Assembly: GCF_002005165.1 (NCBI RefSeq)
Contig: NZ_CP019699.1
Span: 2,108,001 to 2,172,000 of the forward strand
Source: Novibacillus thermophilus
GTDB lineage: Bacteria; Bacillota; Bacilli; Thermoactinomycetales; Novibacillaceae
DNA length: 64,000 nucleotides
Direction: 5' to 3'
In this document: positions 36,861 through 46,310 of the stretch, in pieces
Layout of the letters: every line of letters starts with the position of its first letter
Position numbering within the stretch: position 1 is the stretch's first letter
The notes under the pieces: generated by a model
Seen by the model: only the letters and a program-made list of their open reading frames with translations
Told to the model about the DNA's origin: nothing
Database searches by the model: none
Program-made: the position numbers and the translations under genes

Positions 36861-37811
36861 ATGATCAAGTGGCAAGATCCGCGTCTGCTCTTCAAAGTGG
36901 CAAAACTGTATTACGAAGAAGAGAAAACGCAGTCAGAAATCGCTGACATCATGCGCGTCTCCCGCCCGATTATTTCCAAAATGCTGCAAAGGGCGAAAGC
37001 AGAAGGGATTGTGGACATTAAGATTCACGCGCCAGATGAAACCCTCTTTCAGTTGGAGGATGAGCTCAGTCGGAGGTTCGGACTGGAAGAAGTGGTTCTG
37101 GCAGAAGGTGAAGAACACGATACAGATGAAGTGGTGAAGGTCAGAGTCGCAAAGTGCGCCGCTGATTACGTCCTGCAGAAGTTACAGCGGGGAGAAAAAA
37201 TAAGTGTGTCGTGGGGAACGACACTGTATCAATGGGTCGAGGAGATGTCCCCAACGAAGCTGGAAGGTGTGGAAGTGATCCCGATCGTCGGAGGGATCGG
37301 TCAGTTCCGCTTCGAAGTACACGCCAACTTTATTGCACAGCGGTTAGCGGCTAAACTGGGGGCGTCGAGTTATCAGCTGTACGCTCCTGCCATTGTTGAA
37401 CGGCCTGAAATTCGCGGGACGCTGCTGAGCGACAAAAGTATTGCCGGCGTCCTCGACCTCGGAGAACACGCCGACTGGGCTGTTGTGGGAGTTGGCGACC
37501 CGTACAAGTCCACGATGCAACGTGCCGGTTATTTGGGAGAAAAGGAATTGGAGGAATTGCGGAATGCGGGAGCGGTCGGGGACTGTTGTTCACAGTTTGT
37601 CACCCGAGACGGAGAGCTGTGTGACACTGAACTCAATCGCAGGGTAATGGCCGTCCCCTTGACGAAACTCAAAAAGGGGCCGCGCGTGATTGGCATTTGC
37701 GGTGGACAGAGTAAAGCGCCTTCCTTGCGCGCCGTATTAAACGGCGGGTACTTGGATATTCTCATTTCGGATCGCATGACAGCAGAACAATTGCTGGAAG
37801 GAGAGACGTAA
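36861..37811 (+). CDS. SorC-family transcriptional regulator
   Basis: 316 residues. N-terminal helix-turn-helix (AKLYYEEEKTQSEIADIMRVSRPIISKML) followed by the SorC sugar-phosphate-binding domain (SVSWGTTLYQWVEEM, IPIVGGIGQF, ADWAVVGVGDP, RVIGICGGQSKAPSLRAVL). Family members sense phosphorylated sugars or polyols and control polyol operons. It is first in a unit with gutM and probably regulates both PTS operons through the TTTACAAATG-type sites. Confidence 0.88.
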   Translation: MIKWQDPRLLFKVAKLYYEEEKTQSEIADIMRVSRPIISKMLQRAKAEGIVDIKIHAPDETLFQLEDELSRRFGLEEVVLAEGEEHDTDEVVKVRVAKCAADYVLQKLQRGEKISVSWGTTLYQWVEEMSPTKLEGVEVIPIVGGIGQFRFEVHANFIAQRLAAKLGASSYQLYAPAIVERPEIRGTLLSDKSIAGVLDLGEHADWAVVGVGDPYKSTMQRAGYLGEKELEELRNAGAVGDCCSQFVTRDGELCDTELNRRVMAVPLTKLKKGPRVIGICGGQSKAPSLRAVLNGGYLDILISDRMTAEQLLEGET

Positions 37812-37814
37812 GCT

Positions 37815-38246
37815 GTGTGGACGGTCTTTATTTTGGCATTTGCTGGAGTGTGGACCCTTCAGATTGTGATGGCTCACGTGCAAGCGCGGCACTACCGTGC
37901 GACGTTACACGAGATGCGGAACACGACACATGCAGGCTACTTAGGGGTCGGCGTCCACAAACCGCGTTGGGGGGTCGGGTCCGTTGTCATCCTGGTGACG
38001 AATCAGGAGCGGGTGGTATTAAAGGCAGCCCACATGACGGGGGTGACGGTCTTTGCGAGGTTTAAACCGATGACTGCACTCGTCGGAAAGCCGCTGGAAA
38101 CGCTCCAGAAAAAAGGCGATAAACCGTTAGACAAGGCGACGATCATGGCGGTTGAACGCATCGAAGAACAGGTGAATCGAAAGGAGGGGGATGAAGATGG
38201 TACCGAAGGGCGTGCCACGCTTAACGCCGGGGAGCAAGCTGTATAA
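37815..38246 (+). CDS. gutM: GutM-like glucitol operon regulator
   Basis: 143 residues: one N-terminal membrane helix (VFILAFAGVWTLQIVMAHVQ), then the GutM core HYRATLHEMRNTTHAGYLGVGVHKPRWGVGSVVILVTN. GutM proteins are accessory regulators of glucitol PTS operons. Starts three bases after the SorC gene. The C-terminus is a low-complexity Glu/Lys/Asp tail that overlaps a small ORF in another frame. Confidence 0.85.
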   Translation: MWTVFILAFAGVWTLQIVMAHVQARHYRATLHEMRNTTHAGYLGVGVHKPRWGVGSVVILVTNQERVVLKAAHMTGVTVFARFKPMTALVGKPLETLQKKGDKPLDKATIMAVERIEEQVNRKEGDEDGTEGRATLNAGEQAV

Positions 38247-38385
38247 GTGTTTGGAATATGACAGAGTCATTTGTGAAGGAAAAGACGAGACGTTTCTCAT
38301 CGAAATTAAACGCCTGACAGATGAGCACGATCGGCACAGAACGGATGAGGACCGTTCCATTTCACTGGGGCCGCGGGCCGGGTGA
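38197..38385 (+). CDS. Small hypothetical protein after gutM
   Basis: 62 residues (MVPKGVPRLTPGSKLYKCLEY...), basic in the first half and acidic later. AAGGAGG (38181-38187) is nine bases before ATG 38197; ATG 38191 is also in frame but too close. It overlaps the end of gutM by 50 bases in another frame, and its stop lies inside the following terminator stem, the layout expected of a genuine last gene. I do not recognise the family. Confidence 0.5.
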   Translation: MVPKGVPRLTPGSKLYKCLEYDRVICEGKDETFLIEIKRLTDEHDRHRTDEDRSISLGPRAG

Positions 38386-38420
38386 AGAATTCAAAGGATG
38401 AATTCTCGCCCGGCTTTTTT
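38377..38420 (+). terminator. Strong terminator/attenuator between gutM and the glucitol PTS
   Basis: Stem GCCGGGTGAAGAATTC (38377-38392, one bulged A and one wobble) pairs with GAATTCTCGCCCGGC (38400-38414), followed by six T. It lies 47 bases before the IIC gene. No separate promoter is obvious after it, so it may work as an attenuator with read-through. Confidence 0.88.
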
Positions 38421-38466
38421 CTGACTTCCCGCTCACACACACATTTTAACGAGGGAGGAACGACAC

Positions 38467-39030
38467 ATGGATTTCTTTGTCCAGTTAGCCGAAGGGTTTA
38501 TCGGCATGTTTCAAGCAGGAGGAGAGCAGTTTGTCGGGTTGTTCACGGGTATTTTACCGACTTTAATCTGTTTGATTACTGCAGTGAATGCTTTCGTCAA
38601 GTTTGTAGGGGAGGAGCGGGTCTACAGAGTTGCGCGCTTTTGTACGAAGAACATCATTCTCCGTTATACGGTTTTTCCCATTTTGGCTGTGTTTTTCTTG
38701 ACCAATCCGATGGCTTACACGTTCGGAAAGTTTTTGCCCGAAAGACAAAAGCCGGCATTTTACGACTCGGCCGTCTCTTTCGTTCATCCGATAACAGGGC
38801 TGTTCCCCCACGCCAATGCAGCCGAACTGTTCGTCTACTTGGGGATTGCAGAAGGAATTCAACAGCTGGGACTGTCCCTCGGCCCATTGGCGCTCCGTTA
38901 CTTCTTAGTCGGCATTTTGATCATCCTGTTGCGCGGCATTGTGACGGAATGGATTACAGCTTACATGATTAGACGGGAAAAGTTAAAAAAGGCGAATGCC
39001 AGCCAAGCCGAGTCACAGGCTTCGGTTTAA
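38467..39030 (+). CDS. srlA: PTS glucitol/sorbitol-family EIIC
   Basis: 187-residue membrane protein (SrlA/GutA). Typical blocks: GLFTGILPTLICLITAVNAFVKFVGEER, FLTNPMAYTFGKFLPE and GLFPHANAAELFVYLGIAEGI. GGGAGG precedes ATG 38467. With SrlE and SrlB downstream it completes a three-gene glucitol-type permease. No sorbitol-6-phosphate dehydrogenase (srlD) accompanies it, so sorbitol need not be the substrate. Confidence 0.92.
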   Translation: MDFFVQLAEGFIGMFQAGGEQFVGLFTGILPTLICLITAVNAFVKFVGEERVYRVARFCTKNIILRYTVFPILAVFFLTNPMAYTFGKFLPERQKPAFYDSAVSFVHPITGLFPHANAAELFVYLGIAEGIQQLGLSLGPLALRYFLVGILIILLRGIVTEWITAYMIRREKLKKANASQAESQASV

Positions 39031-39045
39031 GGGAGGTTTGAGCAC

Positions 39046-40065
39046 ATGTACCGTAAAGTGAAGGTTGAAAAAGGGGCTAGCGGTTGGGGCAAACATTTGA
39101 TCGTAGAACCAAACGAGCAGAAGAAATACATTGTCTCTGTGACCGGAGGGGGCATTCATCCAGTTGCTGAGCGCATTGCAGAACTGACGGGCGCTGAGGC
39201 ACGGGACGGGTTTAAACAGTCTGTCCCGTCGCACGAAATGGCGTGCGTCGTCATCGACTGCGGCGGCACCGCCCGTTGCGGGGTGTATCCGAAAATGGGC
39301 GTGTTGACAGTGGATGTTACACCAGCTTCGCCTTCTGGACCGCTGATGAAATACATCAACGAGGACAATTTCGTATCCGGGGTCAAGGTGGAAAACATTT
39401 CAGTAGTGGAAGGCGAGAGAGAAGGAGCGGATGTTAGCGAGGAGCCGATGAACATCCCGCCTTTGGAGAGCCGGTCGGCGCAAGCGTTAAAAGAAGAGGC
39501 AAAACAAAAAGCGGCCGCATTGACTGGGAAGACCTCGAAAGGAAATATCGTCGAACGAATCGGGCGGGCGATGGGTTCAGTCGTCGGAGTATTTTATCAA
39601 GCCGGACGGGAAACGGTTGAGCAAGTGATCAAAAATATTATTCCCTTTATGGCTTTTGTCAGTATGCTTATCGGGATCATTACATTTACAGGGATTGGGG
39701 ACTGGATTGCCCACGTCATTCAACCGTTGGCCGGCAATTTAATTGGGATGCTCATCATCTCTGTCATTGCCTCGTTGCCGCTCTTGTCACCCTTGCTCGG
39801 ACCTGGAGCGGTCATTGCCCAGGTGGTGGGGGTCCTCGTCGGGGTGGAAATCGGCCGCGGCAACATTCCGCCCCACCTGGCGTTGCCGGCGCTGTTCGCC
39901 ATCAACCCGCAAGTTGGATGTGACTTTGTCCCCGTCGGGTTGACCCTCGGGGAAGCGAAGCCAGAGACGATCGAAATCGGTGTGCCGGCAGTTCTCATTT
40001 CCCGGCAAATCACCGGTCCTCTCGCTGTCGTCATTGCGTACTTCTTAAGTTTTGGGCTGTACTAA
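39046..40065 (+). CDS. srlE: PTS glucitol/sorbitol-family EIIBC
   Basis: 339 residues: IIB domain at 1-120 with Cys72 and Cys78 in [17 protein letters not shown] (the former the likely phosphorylation site), a hydrophilic linker, and the C2 membrane domain from about residue 180 ([58 protein letters not shown]). GGGAGG precedes the ATG by about ten bases. Confidence 0.92.
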   Translation: MYRKVKVEKGASGWGKHLIVEPNEQKKYIVSVTGGGIHPVAERIAELTGAEARDGFKQSVPSHEMACVVIDCGGTARCGVYPKMGVLTVDVTPASPSGPLMKYINEDNFVSGVKVENISVVEGEREGADVSEEPMNIPPLESRSAQALKEEAKQKAAALTGKTSKGNIVERIGRAMGSVVGVFYQAGRETVEQVIKNIIPFMAFVSMLIGIITFTGIGDWIAHVIQPLAGNLIGMLIISVIASLPLLSPLLGPGAVIAQVVGVLVGVEIGRGNIPPHLALPALFAINPQVGCDFVPVGLTLGEAKPETIEIGVPAVLISRQITGPLAVVIAYFLSFGLY

Positions 40066-40089
40066 ATTTCGTAGGGAAGGAGCCATAGC

Positions 40090-40473
40090 GTGATCGATCA
40101 AGTAGTCCAACCGCTGTACACGGTAAAAGTGACTGAAGTGGGAAAAGAAGTGCCTCTCTTTGCCGAAGAGGAGATGATGGTCTTGTTCAACGAAGACGCT
40201 CCGCCTGAACTGCGCGACATATGTGTCCTGCATTCTTCCGGCGAGTTGTCAGTCCCCTTGCAATTGGGAGATGTTGTCCTTTTTGACCAAGAACAATACC
40301 GGATTACGGCCATCGGCGACGAAGCCAACCGGACGTTGGCGGAGCTCGGGCACGTTACGTTTAAATTCGATGGATGTGACCGTCCGTCGCTTCCAGGGAC
40401 GATTCATCTGGAGCGAAAAGCGGTGCCGAATGTGGCCGTCGGGACGGTCGTGCAAATAAAAAGATACCTTTAA
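40090..40473 (+). CDS. srlB: PTS glucitol/sorbitol-family EIIA
   Basis: 127-residue IIA of the glucitol family; VLHSSGELSVPLQLGDVVLF near residue 45 contains the conserved His region, and LAELGHVTFKFDG the second conserved block. GTG start with GGAAGGAG upstream. It accepts phosphate from HPr and feeds the SrlE IIB domain. Confidence 0.9.
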   Translation: MIDQVVQPLYTVKVTEVGKEVPLFAEEEMMVLFNEDAPPELRDICVLHSSGELSVPLQLGDVVLFDQEQYRITAIGDEANRTLAELGHVTFKFDGCDRPSLPGTIHLERKAVPNVAVGTVVQIKRYL

Positions 40474-40492
40474 TTGCGAGAGGAGAGATACC

Positions 40493-41806
40493 GTGCTGGG
40501 AATGAACAAATGGTTGGCTAAGCGGGAGAAGGACGGGAAACCGGTCCAGGTGGGCCTCGTCGGTGCGGGACAGATGGGGCGCGGCATGGTGGCGCAGATT
40601 CAACAGATGAAGGGGATGGAAGTCGTCGCGGTGTGTGACATTGTGCCGGAAAACGCTGCAGCCGCGTACTTGAATGCCGGCATTCCCGCTGACCGAATTG
40701 AACGGTGCAACCGGCTGAGCCAAGCGACAACGGCAGTAGAAAAAGGACGCTGGGTCGCAACCGAGTACGCAGACATCGTGTTCAATCTTCCAATGGTCGA
40801 CGTGGTGATCGATGCGACGGGCGTGCCGGAAATCGGGGCGAAGGTCGCTTACCACGCCATTCTAAACGGCAAGCACATCGTCATGTTGAATGTGGAGGCG
40901 GACGTCACTGTCGGGCCCATTTTGAATAAGTTGGCGCAAAGTTCCGGAGTTGTGTACTCCGGTGCCGCTGGGGACGAGCCGGCCGCGATCATGGAACTGC
41001 ACGATTTTGCAGCCGCCATCGGCTTTGAGATCATAGCCCTCGGAAAAGGCAAAAACAACCCGATGCGCCTTGACGCCAACCCTGACACAGTGAAGGAAGA
41101 GGCGAAAGCGAAAGGCGCGAACCCGAAAATGTTAGCGTCCTTTCAGGACGGAACGAAGACAATGGTGGAAATGAACTGTGTCGCCAATGCAACGGGATTC
41201 GTACCGGATCGGGCCGGGATGCACGGCCCGTCCGCCACACTGGAAGAATTGAGCCGGGTGTTTACCTTAAAGGAAGACGGCGGCATTTTGTCCCGAAGAG
41301 GGGTCGTCGATTATGTAAAGGGCGTGGCGCCAGGTGTTTTTGCCGTCGTCACATCGGAGCAGGAAGAAGTGCGGCGGGAAATGCAGTACTTAAAGATGGG
41401 GGACGGTCCCCACTTCACCTTGTACCGCCCGTTCCATTTGACTAGTCTGGAAACGCCCCTTTCCGCCGCCCGGGCCGTCATGCTCGGTGAGCCGACTATT
41501 GCTCCGCTCGGTGCGCCCGTAGCCGAAACTGTTGCGGTCGCCAAGAGAGATTTGGCGTCAGGGCAGTATTTAGACGGGATTGGCGGGTACACGTTTTACG
41601 GGCAACTGCAAACTTTAGAGGACGCCAAAAAGGCCAACGCCCTCCCCGTCGGACTCATCGACAGCCGCACAAAGCTGAAACGGGATGTCCGCCAAGGTGA
41701 CGTGTTGACTTACGACGATGTGCTGTTAAATGACGGCTCGTTCATTGTGCACTTGCGCCGCTTGCAGGATCAAGTATTCGACGTTAAAGGAGATGATGTG
41801 TTGTGA
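40493..41806 (+). CDS. DRL (DXR-II)-like NAD(P) oxidoreductase with SAF domain
   Basis: 437 residues. Rossmann motif VGLVGAGQMGRG at 20-31, homoserine-dehydrogenase-like core (VIDATGVPEIGAKVAYHAI, GKHIVMLNVEADVTVGP, GAAGDEPAAIMEL, LGKGKNNPMRLDA, MVEMNCVANATGFVPDRAGMHGP) and a C-terminal SAF-like domain (AVAKRDLASGQYLDGIGGY). These blocks and the length match the family containing Brucella DRL, which makes 2-C-methylerythritol 4-phosphate from DXP. Other family members are uncharacterised, so DXP/MEP specificity is not assured. It lies 20 bases after srlB and overlaps the E1alpha gene by four, so it acts between the PTS and a thiamine dehydrogenase. Confidence 0.78.
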   Translation: MLGMNKWLAKREKDGKPVQVGLVGAGQMGRGMVAQIQQMKGMEVVAVCDIVPENAAAAYLNAGIPADRIERCNRLSQATTAVEKGRWVATEYADIVFNLPMVDVVIDATGVPEIGAKVAYHAILNGKHIVMLNVEADVTVGPILNKLAQSSGVVYSGAAGDEPAAIMELHDFAAAIGFEIIALGKGKNNPMRLDANPDTVKEEAKAKGANPKMLASFQDGTKTMVEMNCVANATGFVPDRAGMHGPSATLEELSRVFTLKEDGGILSRRGVVDYVKGVAPGVFAVVTSEQEEVRREMQYLKMGDGPHFTLYRPFHLTSLETPLSAARAVMLGEPTIAPLGAPVAETVAVAKRDLASGQYLDGIGGYTFYGQLQTLEDAKKANALPVGLIDSRTKLKRDVRQGDVLTYDDVLLNDGSFIVHLRRLQDQVFDVKGDDVL

Positions 41807-42774
41807 AGGCACAATCGGCACTGCCTGACGAACGTCTGCCGGAACTGTTAGAACAGATGTGGCTCATCCGCTATTTTGACGAAAAAATTGACGAAATGTT
41901 TGCGAAAGGACTCATCCACGGGACGACCCACTTGTATGTCGGACAGGAGGCAGTGGCGGTGGGAGCCTGTGCGGACTTGACCGACGACGATTACATTACG
42001 AGTACCCACCGGGGCCACGGCCACTGCATCGCCAAAGGAGCCGACGTGAACAAAATGATGGCGGAAATTCTCGGCAAGGAGACGGGCTACTGCAAAGGGA
42101 AGGGAGGCTCGATGCACATTGCCGACGTCTCGACTGGAAACCTCGGGGCGAACGGGATTGTCGGCGGGGGCATTCCGATTGCGACAGGGGCGGCGTTAAC
42201 CCTTCACATGCAGAAGCGGGACAATGTCGTCCTCTGCTTTTTCGGTGACGGTGCTGCAAACGAGGGCAGTTTTCACGAATCGCTCAATTTGGCTGCCATT
42301 TGGAAGTTGCCGGTCGTCTTCATCTGTGAGAACAACCAGTACGGCATGTCAGGCTCTGTGAAAGACATGTTTGCCATCGCAGACATTGCAGAGCGGGGGG
42401 CCGCGTACGGCATTCCCGGGACAGTGGTAGACGGCAACGACTTGTTCGACGTGTACGCCAGTGTGAAAGAAGCCATCGCGCGCGCCAAGGCGGGGGAGGG
42501 GCCGACGTTGATCGAGTGCAAGACGTACCGCTGGAAAGGCCACTCGAAAAGCGATGCGAAAAAATATCGGACCCGGGAAGAAGAAAAAGAGTGGCGGGCG
42601 AAAGACCCGATCCGCCGCTTAGAAACGCATTTAAAAGAGTCTGGTCAGATGGAAGAAGGGGATCTCAGGCGCATTGAAAGTGCGGCGCAGCAAAAAATTG
42701 AGGACGCCGTAAAGTTTGCCGAGGAAAGTGAACGGCCGAATCCGGAAGAAATCGAGCAAGATGTTTACGCGTAA
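41803..42774 (+). CDS. Acetoin/pyruvate dehydrogenase-like E1 alpha
   Basis: 323-residue thiamine diphosphate enzyme subunit. The TPP-Mg motif starts at about residue 148 ([18 protein letters not shown] ... ENNQYGMSG); [24 protein letters not shown] and [10 protein letters not shown] are closest to the AcoA (acetoin) group. GTG start overlaps the DRL-like stop. With E1beta and E2 it forms a dehydrogenase core converting an acyloin or 2-oxoacid to acyl-CoA. Confidence 0.85.
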   Translation: MKAQSALPDERLPELLEQMWLIRYFDEKIDEMFAKGLIHGTTHLYVGQEAVAVGACADLTDDDYITSTHRGHGHCIAKGADVNKMMAEILGKETGYCKGKGGSMHIADVSTGNLGANGIVGGGIPIATGAALTLHMQKRDNVVLCFFGDGAANEGSFHESLNLAAIWKLPVVFICENNQYGMSGSVKDMFAIADIAERGAAYGIPGTVVDGNDLFDVYASVKEAIARAKAGEGPTLIECKTYRWKGHSKSDAKKYRTREEEKEWRAKDPIRRLETHLKESGQMEEGDLRRIESAAQQKIEDAVKFAEESERPNPEEIEQDVYA

Positions 42775-42790
42775 AGGAGAGAAAAAAACG

Positions 42791-43768
42791 ATGCGAACCA
42801 TCACTTATCGCGAAGCAGTGCGCGAAGCGATCCGAGAGGAAATGAACCGGGACCCGAACGTCTACATGATGGGTGAAGACATCGGGGTATACGGCGGAGC
42901 TTTCGGGGTCTCCCGCGGCTTGTTGGAGGAGTTCGGCCCGGAACGCATTCGCGACACCCCGATTTCGGAAGCGGCAATCGTAGGGGCTGCTGCTGGATCG
43001 GCTGTCACCGGGATGCGCCCGATAGCCGAACTGCAGTTTTCCGACTTTATCACCATCGGCATGGACCAGCTCGTCAACCAAGCGGCAAAAATGCGCTACA
43101 TGTTTGGCGGAAAAGCAAAAGTTCCGATGGTGGTCCGTACACCGTCCGGCGGCGGGACCGGTGCCGCTGCACAACACTCCCAAAGCTTGGAGGCCTGGGT
43201 GGCACACGTTCCCGGACTGAAGGTGGTGCAACCGTCCACCGCTTACGATGTCAAAGGTCTGCTTAAAGCGGCGGTTCGCGATGACAACCCCGTCGTCTTT
43301 TATGAACACAAACTGCTGTACAATACGAAAGGCCGCGTGCCGGAAGAAGATTACGTCATCCCGCTGGGCAAGGCAGACGTCAAGCGCGAAGGACGCGATG
43401 TGACCGTTGTCGCGACAGCGATGATGGTGCACAAAGCGTTAAAAGCAGCTGAAACTTTGGAAAAAGAAGGGATTTCAGTGGAAGTTGTCGACCCGCGCAC
43501 CCTCGTTCCGCTGGACAAGGAGACGATCGTGCAATCGGTGATCAAAACCGGCCGGTGCGTCGTCGTCCACGAAGCGGTAAAACGCGGGGGGTACGGCGGA
43601 GAAATTGTCAGCACCATCGTCGAGAGCGAAGCGTTCGACTATTTGGATGCGCCGATTCAACGCGTGGCCGGCCGGGAAGTCCCGATGCCTTTCAGCACGC
43701 ACTTAGAGCAGTACGTGATCCCCAGTGAAGATAACATCGTAGCCGCGATACGAGACGTGATGGTGTGA
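42791..43768 (+). CDS. Acetoin/pyruvate dehydrogenase-like E1 beta
   Basis: 325-residue transketolase-like beta subunit ([62 protein letters not shown]). AAAGGAG is ten bases before ATG 42791, so the longer frame from 42716 inside E1alpha is not used. Pairs with E1alpha to form the TPP site. Confidence 0.87.
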   Translation: MRTITYREAVREAIREEMNRDPNVYMMGEDIGVYGGAFGVSRGLLEEFGPERIRDTPISEAAIVGAAAGSAVTGMRPIAELQFSDFITIGMDQLVNQAAKMRYMFGGKAKVPMVVRTPSGGGTGAAAQHSQSLEAWVAHVPGLKVVQPSTAYDVKGLLKAAVRDDNPVVFYEHKLLYNTKGRVPEEDYVIPLGKADVKREGRDVTVVATAMMVHKALKAAETLEKEGISVEVVDPRTLVPLDKETIVQSVIKTGRCVVVHEAVKRGGYGGEIVSTIVESEAFDYLDAPIQRVAGREVPMPFSTHLEQYVIPSEDNIVAAIRDVMV

Positions 43769-43781
43769 GGGGGCTAAAGAA

Positions 43782-45101
43782 ATGGCAGAAGAGCTGTTAA
43801 TGCCGAAACTCGGTATGACGATGGAAGAAGGCATTTTGACGGAGTGGTTCAAGCAGGAAGGTGACGAAGTCGAGCAAGGAGATCCGATATTTGAGGTCAT
43901 GACCGATAAAATTAACATTGAGGTGGAAGCGCCAAAGGCCGGGGTGCTGTTAAAAAAGCTGGCCGACGAAGGAGAGACGGTGCCGGTGAACCAGGTTGTC
44001 GGTTACATCGGCAAAGCGGGAGAAAACGTTCCCGATTCGGTACCGTCCCCGCCTTCAGCTCATAGCAGACCGCGTGCAACGGAAGAACATGAGGCCGTTG
44101 AGCCGCAAACGACGGCACCTGACCAAACGGGGCAAACGGAGGGGGACGGAAAAGAACTAACCAAAAAGAACGGCCTTGTCCGGGCGACGCCGTCGGCGAG
44201 GCGGCTGGCGCGTATCCACCACATCGACTTGCAGACCATCCTCGGAACGGGACCGCGCGGCCGTATTCAAGCCCGCGACGTCGAGGAAGCGGCACAGCGA
44301 AAACGACAAGGGATCGTAGGGGACACGGCTCCCGGGGATTCCGAAACGCCTGTCGTCCGCGGCGACAAAGTGCCGTTGCCGGAAACCTCTGACGACCGGG
44401 GGGGTTCCGCGCATTACGAAGAAGTGCCGTTAAAAGGGGTTCGCAAAGTGATCGCGGACCGGATGGTACAGAGCGTTCGTCAAGCCCCGCACGTGACGTT
44501 GCACCGTTGGGTGGCGATGGACGCAGCCCTTCAATTCAAACAGGAGTGGGAGGAGGCGGTTCGGGATGAGTCGGGATACAAATGGTCGGTCAACGACCTC
44601 CTCGTCCTGGCCGCTGCCCGGGCGTTAAGGCGTCACCCGGAGATGAACGCTTGCGTAGAAGACGACGCGGTCCGCCGGTACCGCGATGTGAACATCGGCG
44701 TTGCGGTCCAGACCGACGACGGTCTGATGGTCCCCGTACTGCGCCGTGCGGACCAGTTGAGGATCGGCGAACTCGTCAGACAGTTCCGGGAAATAGTGAC
44801 AAAAGCCCGCCGCCGATCGTTGACGGGGGAAGAGATGTCAGGGGGGACGTTTACAATTAGCAACCTCGGCGGCTACGGCATCGAGATGTTTACCCCGATT
44901 ATTAACCAGCCGCAGGTTGCCATTCTCGGTGTGGGGAAAATCGTGACGCAGCCGGAATGGAAGGATCGTCAATGGGTGCCGGTGCAACAAATGCCCCTTA
45001 GCCTTTCGTTCGACCACCGCGTCGTGGACGGGGCTCCTGCGGCCCAGTTTTTGCAGACTGTGGCCCACTATTTAGAAGAACCGGGCAAACTGTTCATCTG
45101 A
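43782..45101 (+). CDS. Dihydrolipoamide acyltransferase E2
   Basis: 439 residues: one lipoyl domain with modified Lys43 in MTDKINIEVEAP, a charged linker, a peripheral-subunit binding domain at about 132-170 (ATPSARRLARIHHIDL), and the catalytic domain with HRVVDG (His412, Asp416). It accepts the acyl group from E1 and passes it to CoA. No E3 or lipoate ligase is encoded nearby, so E3 must be shared with another complex. Confidence 0.88.
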   Translation: MAEELLMPKLGMTMEEGILTEWFKQEGDEVEQGDPIFEVMTDKINIEVEAPKAGVLLKKLADEGETVPVNQVVGYIGKAGENVPDSVPSPPSAHSRPRATEEHEAVEPQTTAPDQTGQTEGDGKELTKKNGLVRATPSARRLARIHHIDLQTILGTGPRGRIQARDVEEAAQRKRQGIVGDTAPGDSETPVVRGDKVPLPETSDDRGGSAHYEEVPLKGVRKVIADRMVQSVRQAPHVTLHRWVAMDAALQFKQEWEEAVRDESGYKWSVNDLLVLAAARALRRHPEMNACVEDDAVRRYRDVNIGVAVQTDDGLMVPVLRRADQLRIGELVRQFREIVTKARRRSLTGEEMSGGTFTISNLGGYGIEMFTPIINQPQVAILGVGKIVTQPEWKDRQWVPVQQMPLSLSFDHRVVDGAPAAQFLQTVAHYLEEPGKLFI

Positions 45102-45119
45102 CAGGGACGCTTTTAACAA

Positions 45120-45173
45120 GGCGCTGGTCATCAGCGAGTGGCGCTTTTCCGTGGCACTCGCTGATGCAGCGCC
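45120..45173. terminator. Large inverted repeat between convergent operons
   Basis: GGCGCTG plus CATCAGCGAGTG (45120-45126, 45129-45140) pair perfectly with CACTCGCTGATG plus CAGCGCC (45155-45173), leaving only a two-base bulge and a 14-base loop: a 19-bp stem. It lies between the E2 gene and the convergent moaA. T-runs are weak on both sides, so its role as a bidirectional terminator is likely but not certain. Confidence 0.65.
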
Positions 45174-45251
45174 TCGTTCTTTTAATTGAAATGAATTTTA
45201 AGTTCTGGTACGGAGCAGAAGGTTGTTTTGAAGCGAATCCCCTTCTCACAC

Positions 45252-46274
45252 CTACCCTCCGATGTAGGACATCTCGATCTTTTTCTTGTGCTGGTGAGGT
45301 TGCGGTGCGGCTGACCGCTCCGCCGAATAGCGGTCGGTGCGGGTTTGCCAGGTGCGGCGGATAATGGCCAACAGTTCTTCATCCGTTGCCCCGCTGCGGA
45401 GGGGGTCGCGCAAATTCGTGCCTTCTGAGGCGAACAGGCACGTGTAGAGGTGCCCGTCGGCCGACAGTCTCGCCCGCGTACACGAGGAGCAAAACGTGTC
45501 GGATATGGACGAAATGATGCCAATTTCATCCCCCGTCTCCTTGTTGCGGTAGCGGGAAGCGACCTCTCCGTAGTAATTCGCTTCTACGGGTTCTAGAGGG
45601 AATGCTGCTTGCAAGCGCGCCAGTATTTCTTTTTTTGTCACGACGTCGTCCCACCTCCAACCGTTGGTGTTGCCGACGTCCATGTATTCAATAAAGCGGA
45701 CAATGTGACCCGTTCCCTGGAAGAACCTGGCCATGCTGACGATTTCGCCGTCATTCGTCCCCCGTTTGACGAGCATGTTGATTTTGACTGTTAAACCGGC
45801 TGCTCGGGCGGCCTCGATGCCGTTCAGAACCGTCTCCACTTTCACTCCTCTTCCGTTCATCCGTCCGAACGTTTCGTCGTCGAGGGAGTCCAGGCTGACG
45901 GTTACCCGCTGTAGACCGGCCGCTTTCAGGCGTTGGGCTTCCCGCGGCAGCAGACTGCCGTTCGTCGTCATCGCGATGTCCTCTATCCCGTCGATCGTCT
46001 TCAGTTGAGCAATGAGGCGGTACAGTTCTCGCCGCATGAGGGGCTCGCCGCCCGTGATGCGCAGTTTCCGCACGCCGAGAGAGGCAAACAGTCGGGCGAT
46101 CCGTGTAATTTCTTCATAGCGGAGCAGTTCGTCCCGGGCTAAAAACGGGTAATCGGGCCCGAATATTTCCTGTGGCATGCAGTAGGTACAGCGGAAATTG
46201 CAGCGGTCGGTGACGGAGATGCGCAGATCTTGGAGCGGGCGGTTGAATGTGTCCGTTACGGTCGCACGGCTCAT
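45252..46274 (-). CDS. moaA: GTP 3',8-cyclase MoaA
   Basis: 340-residue radical SAM enzyme for the first step of molybdenum cofactor synthesis. N-terminal cluster CNFRCTYC (Cys25, 29, 32), second cluster in [19 protein letters not shown], and the C-terminal Gly-Gly needed for activity (SYIGG). GGAGGG precedes the ATG. It is 36 bases downstream of the sigma-54 activator on the same strand, so cofactor supply is tied to the molybdenum hydroxylase opposite. Confidence 0.92.
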   Translation of the reverse strand: MSRATVTDTFNRPLQDLRISVTDRCNFRCTYCMPQEIFGPDYPFLARDELLRYEEITRIARLFASLGVRKLRITGGEPLMRRELYRLIAQLKTIDGIEDIAMTTNGSLLPREAQRLKAAGLQRVTVSLDSLDDETFGRMNGRGVKVETVLNGIEAARAAGLTVKINMLVKRGTNDGEIVSMARFFQGTGHIVRFIEYMDVGNTNGWRWDDVVTKKEILARLQAAFPLEPVEANYYGEVASRYRNKETGDEIGIISSISDTFCSSCTRARLSADGHLYTCLFASEGTNLRDPLRSGATDEELLAIIRRTWQTRTDRYSAERSAAPQPHQHKKKIEMSYIGG

Positions 46275-46310
46275 GGACTTGCCCTCCTTTACCTTTATAA
46301 ACCAACTGTA

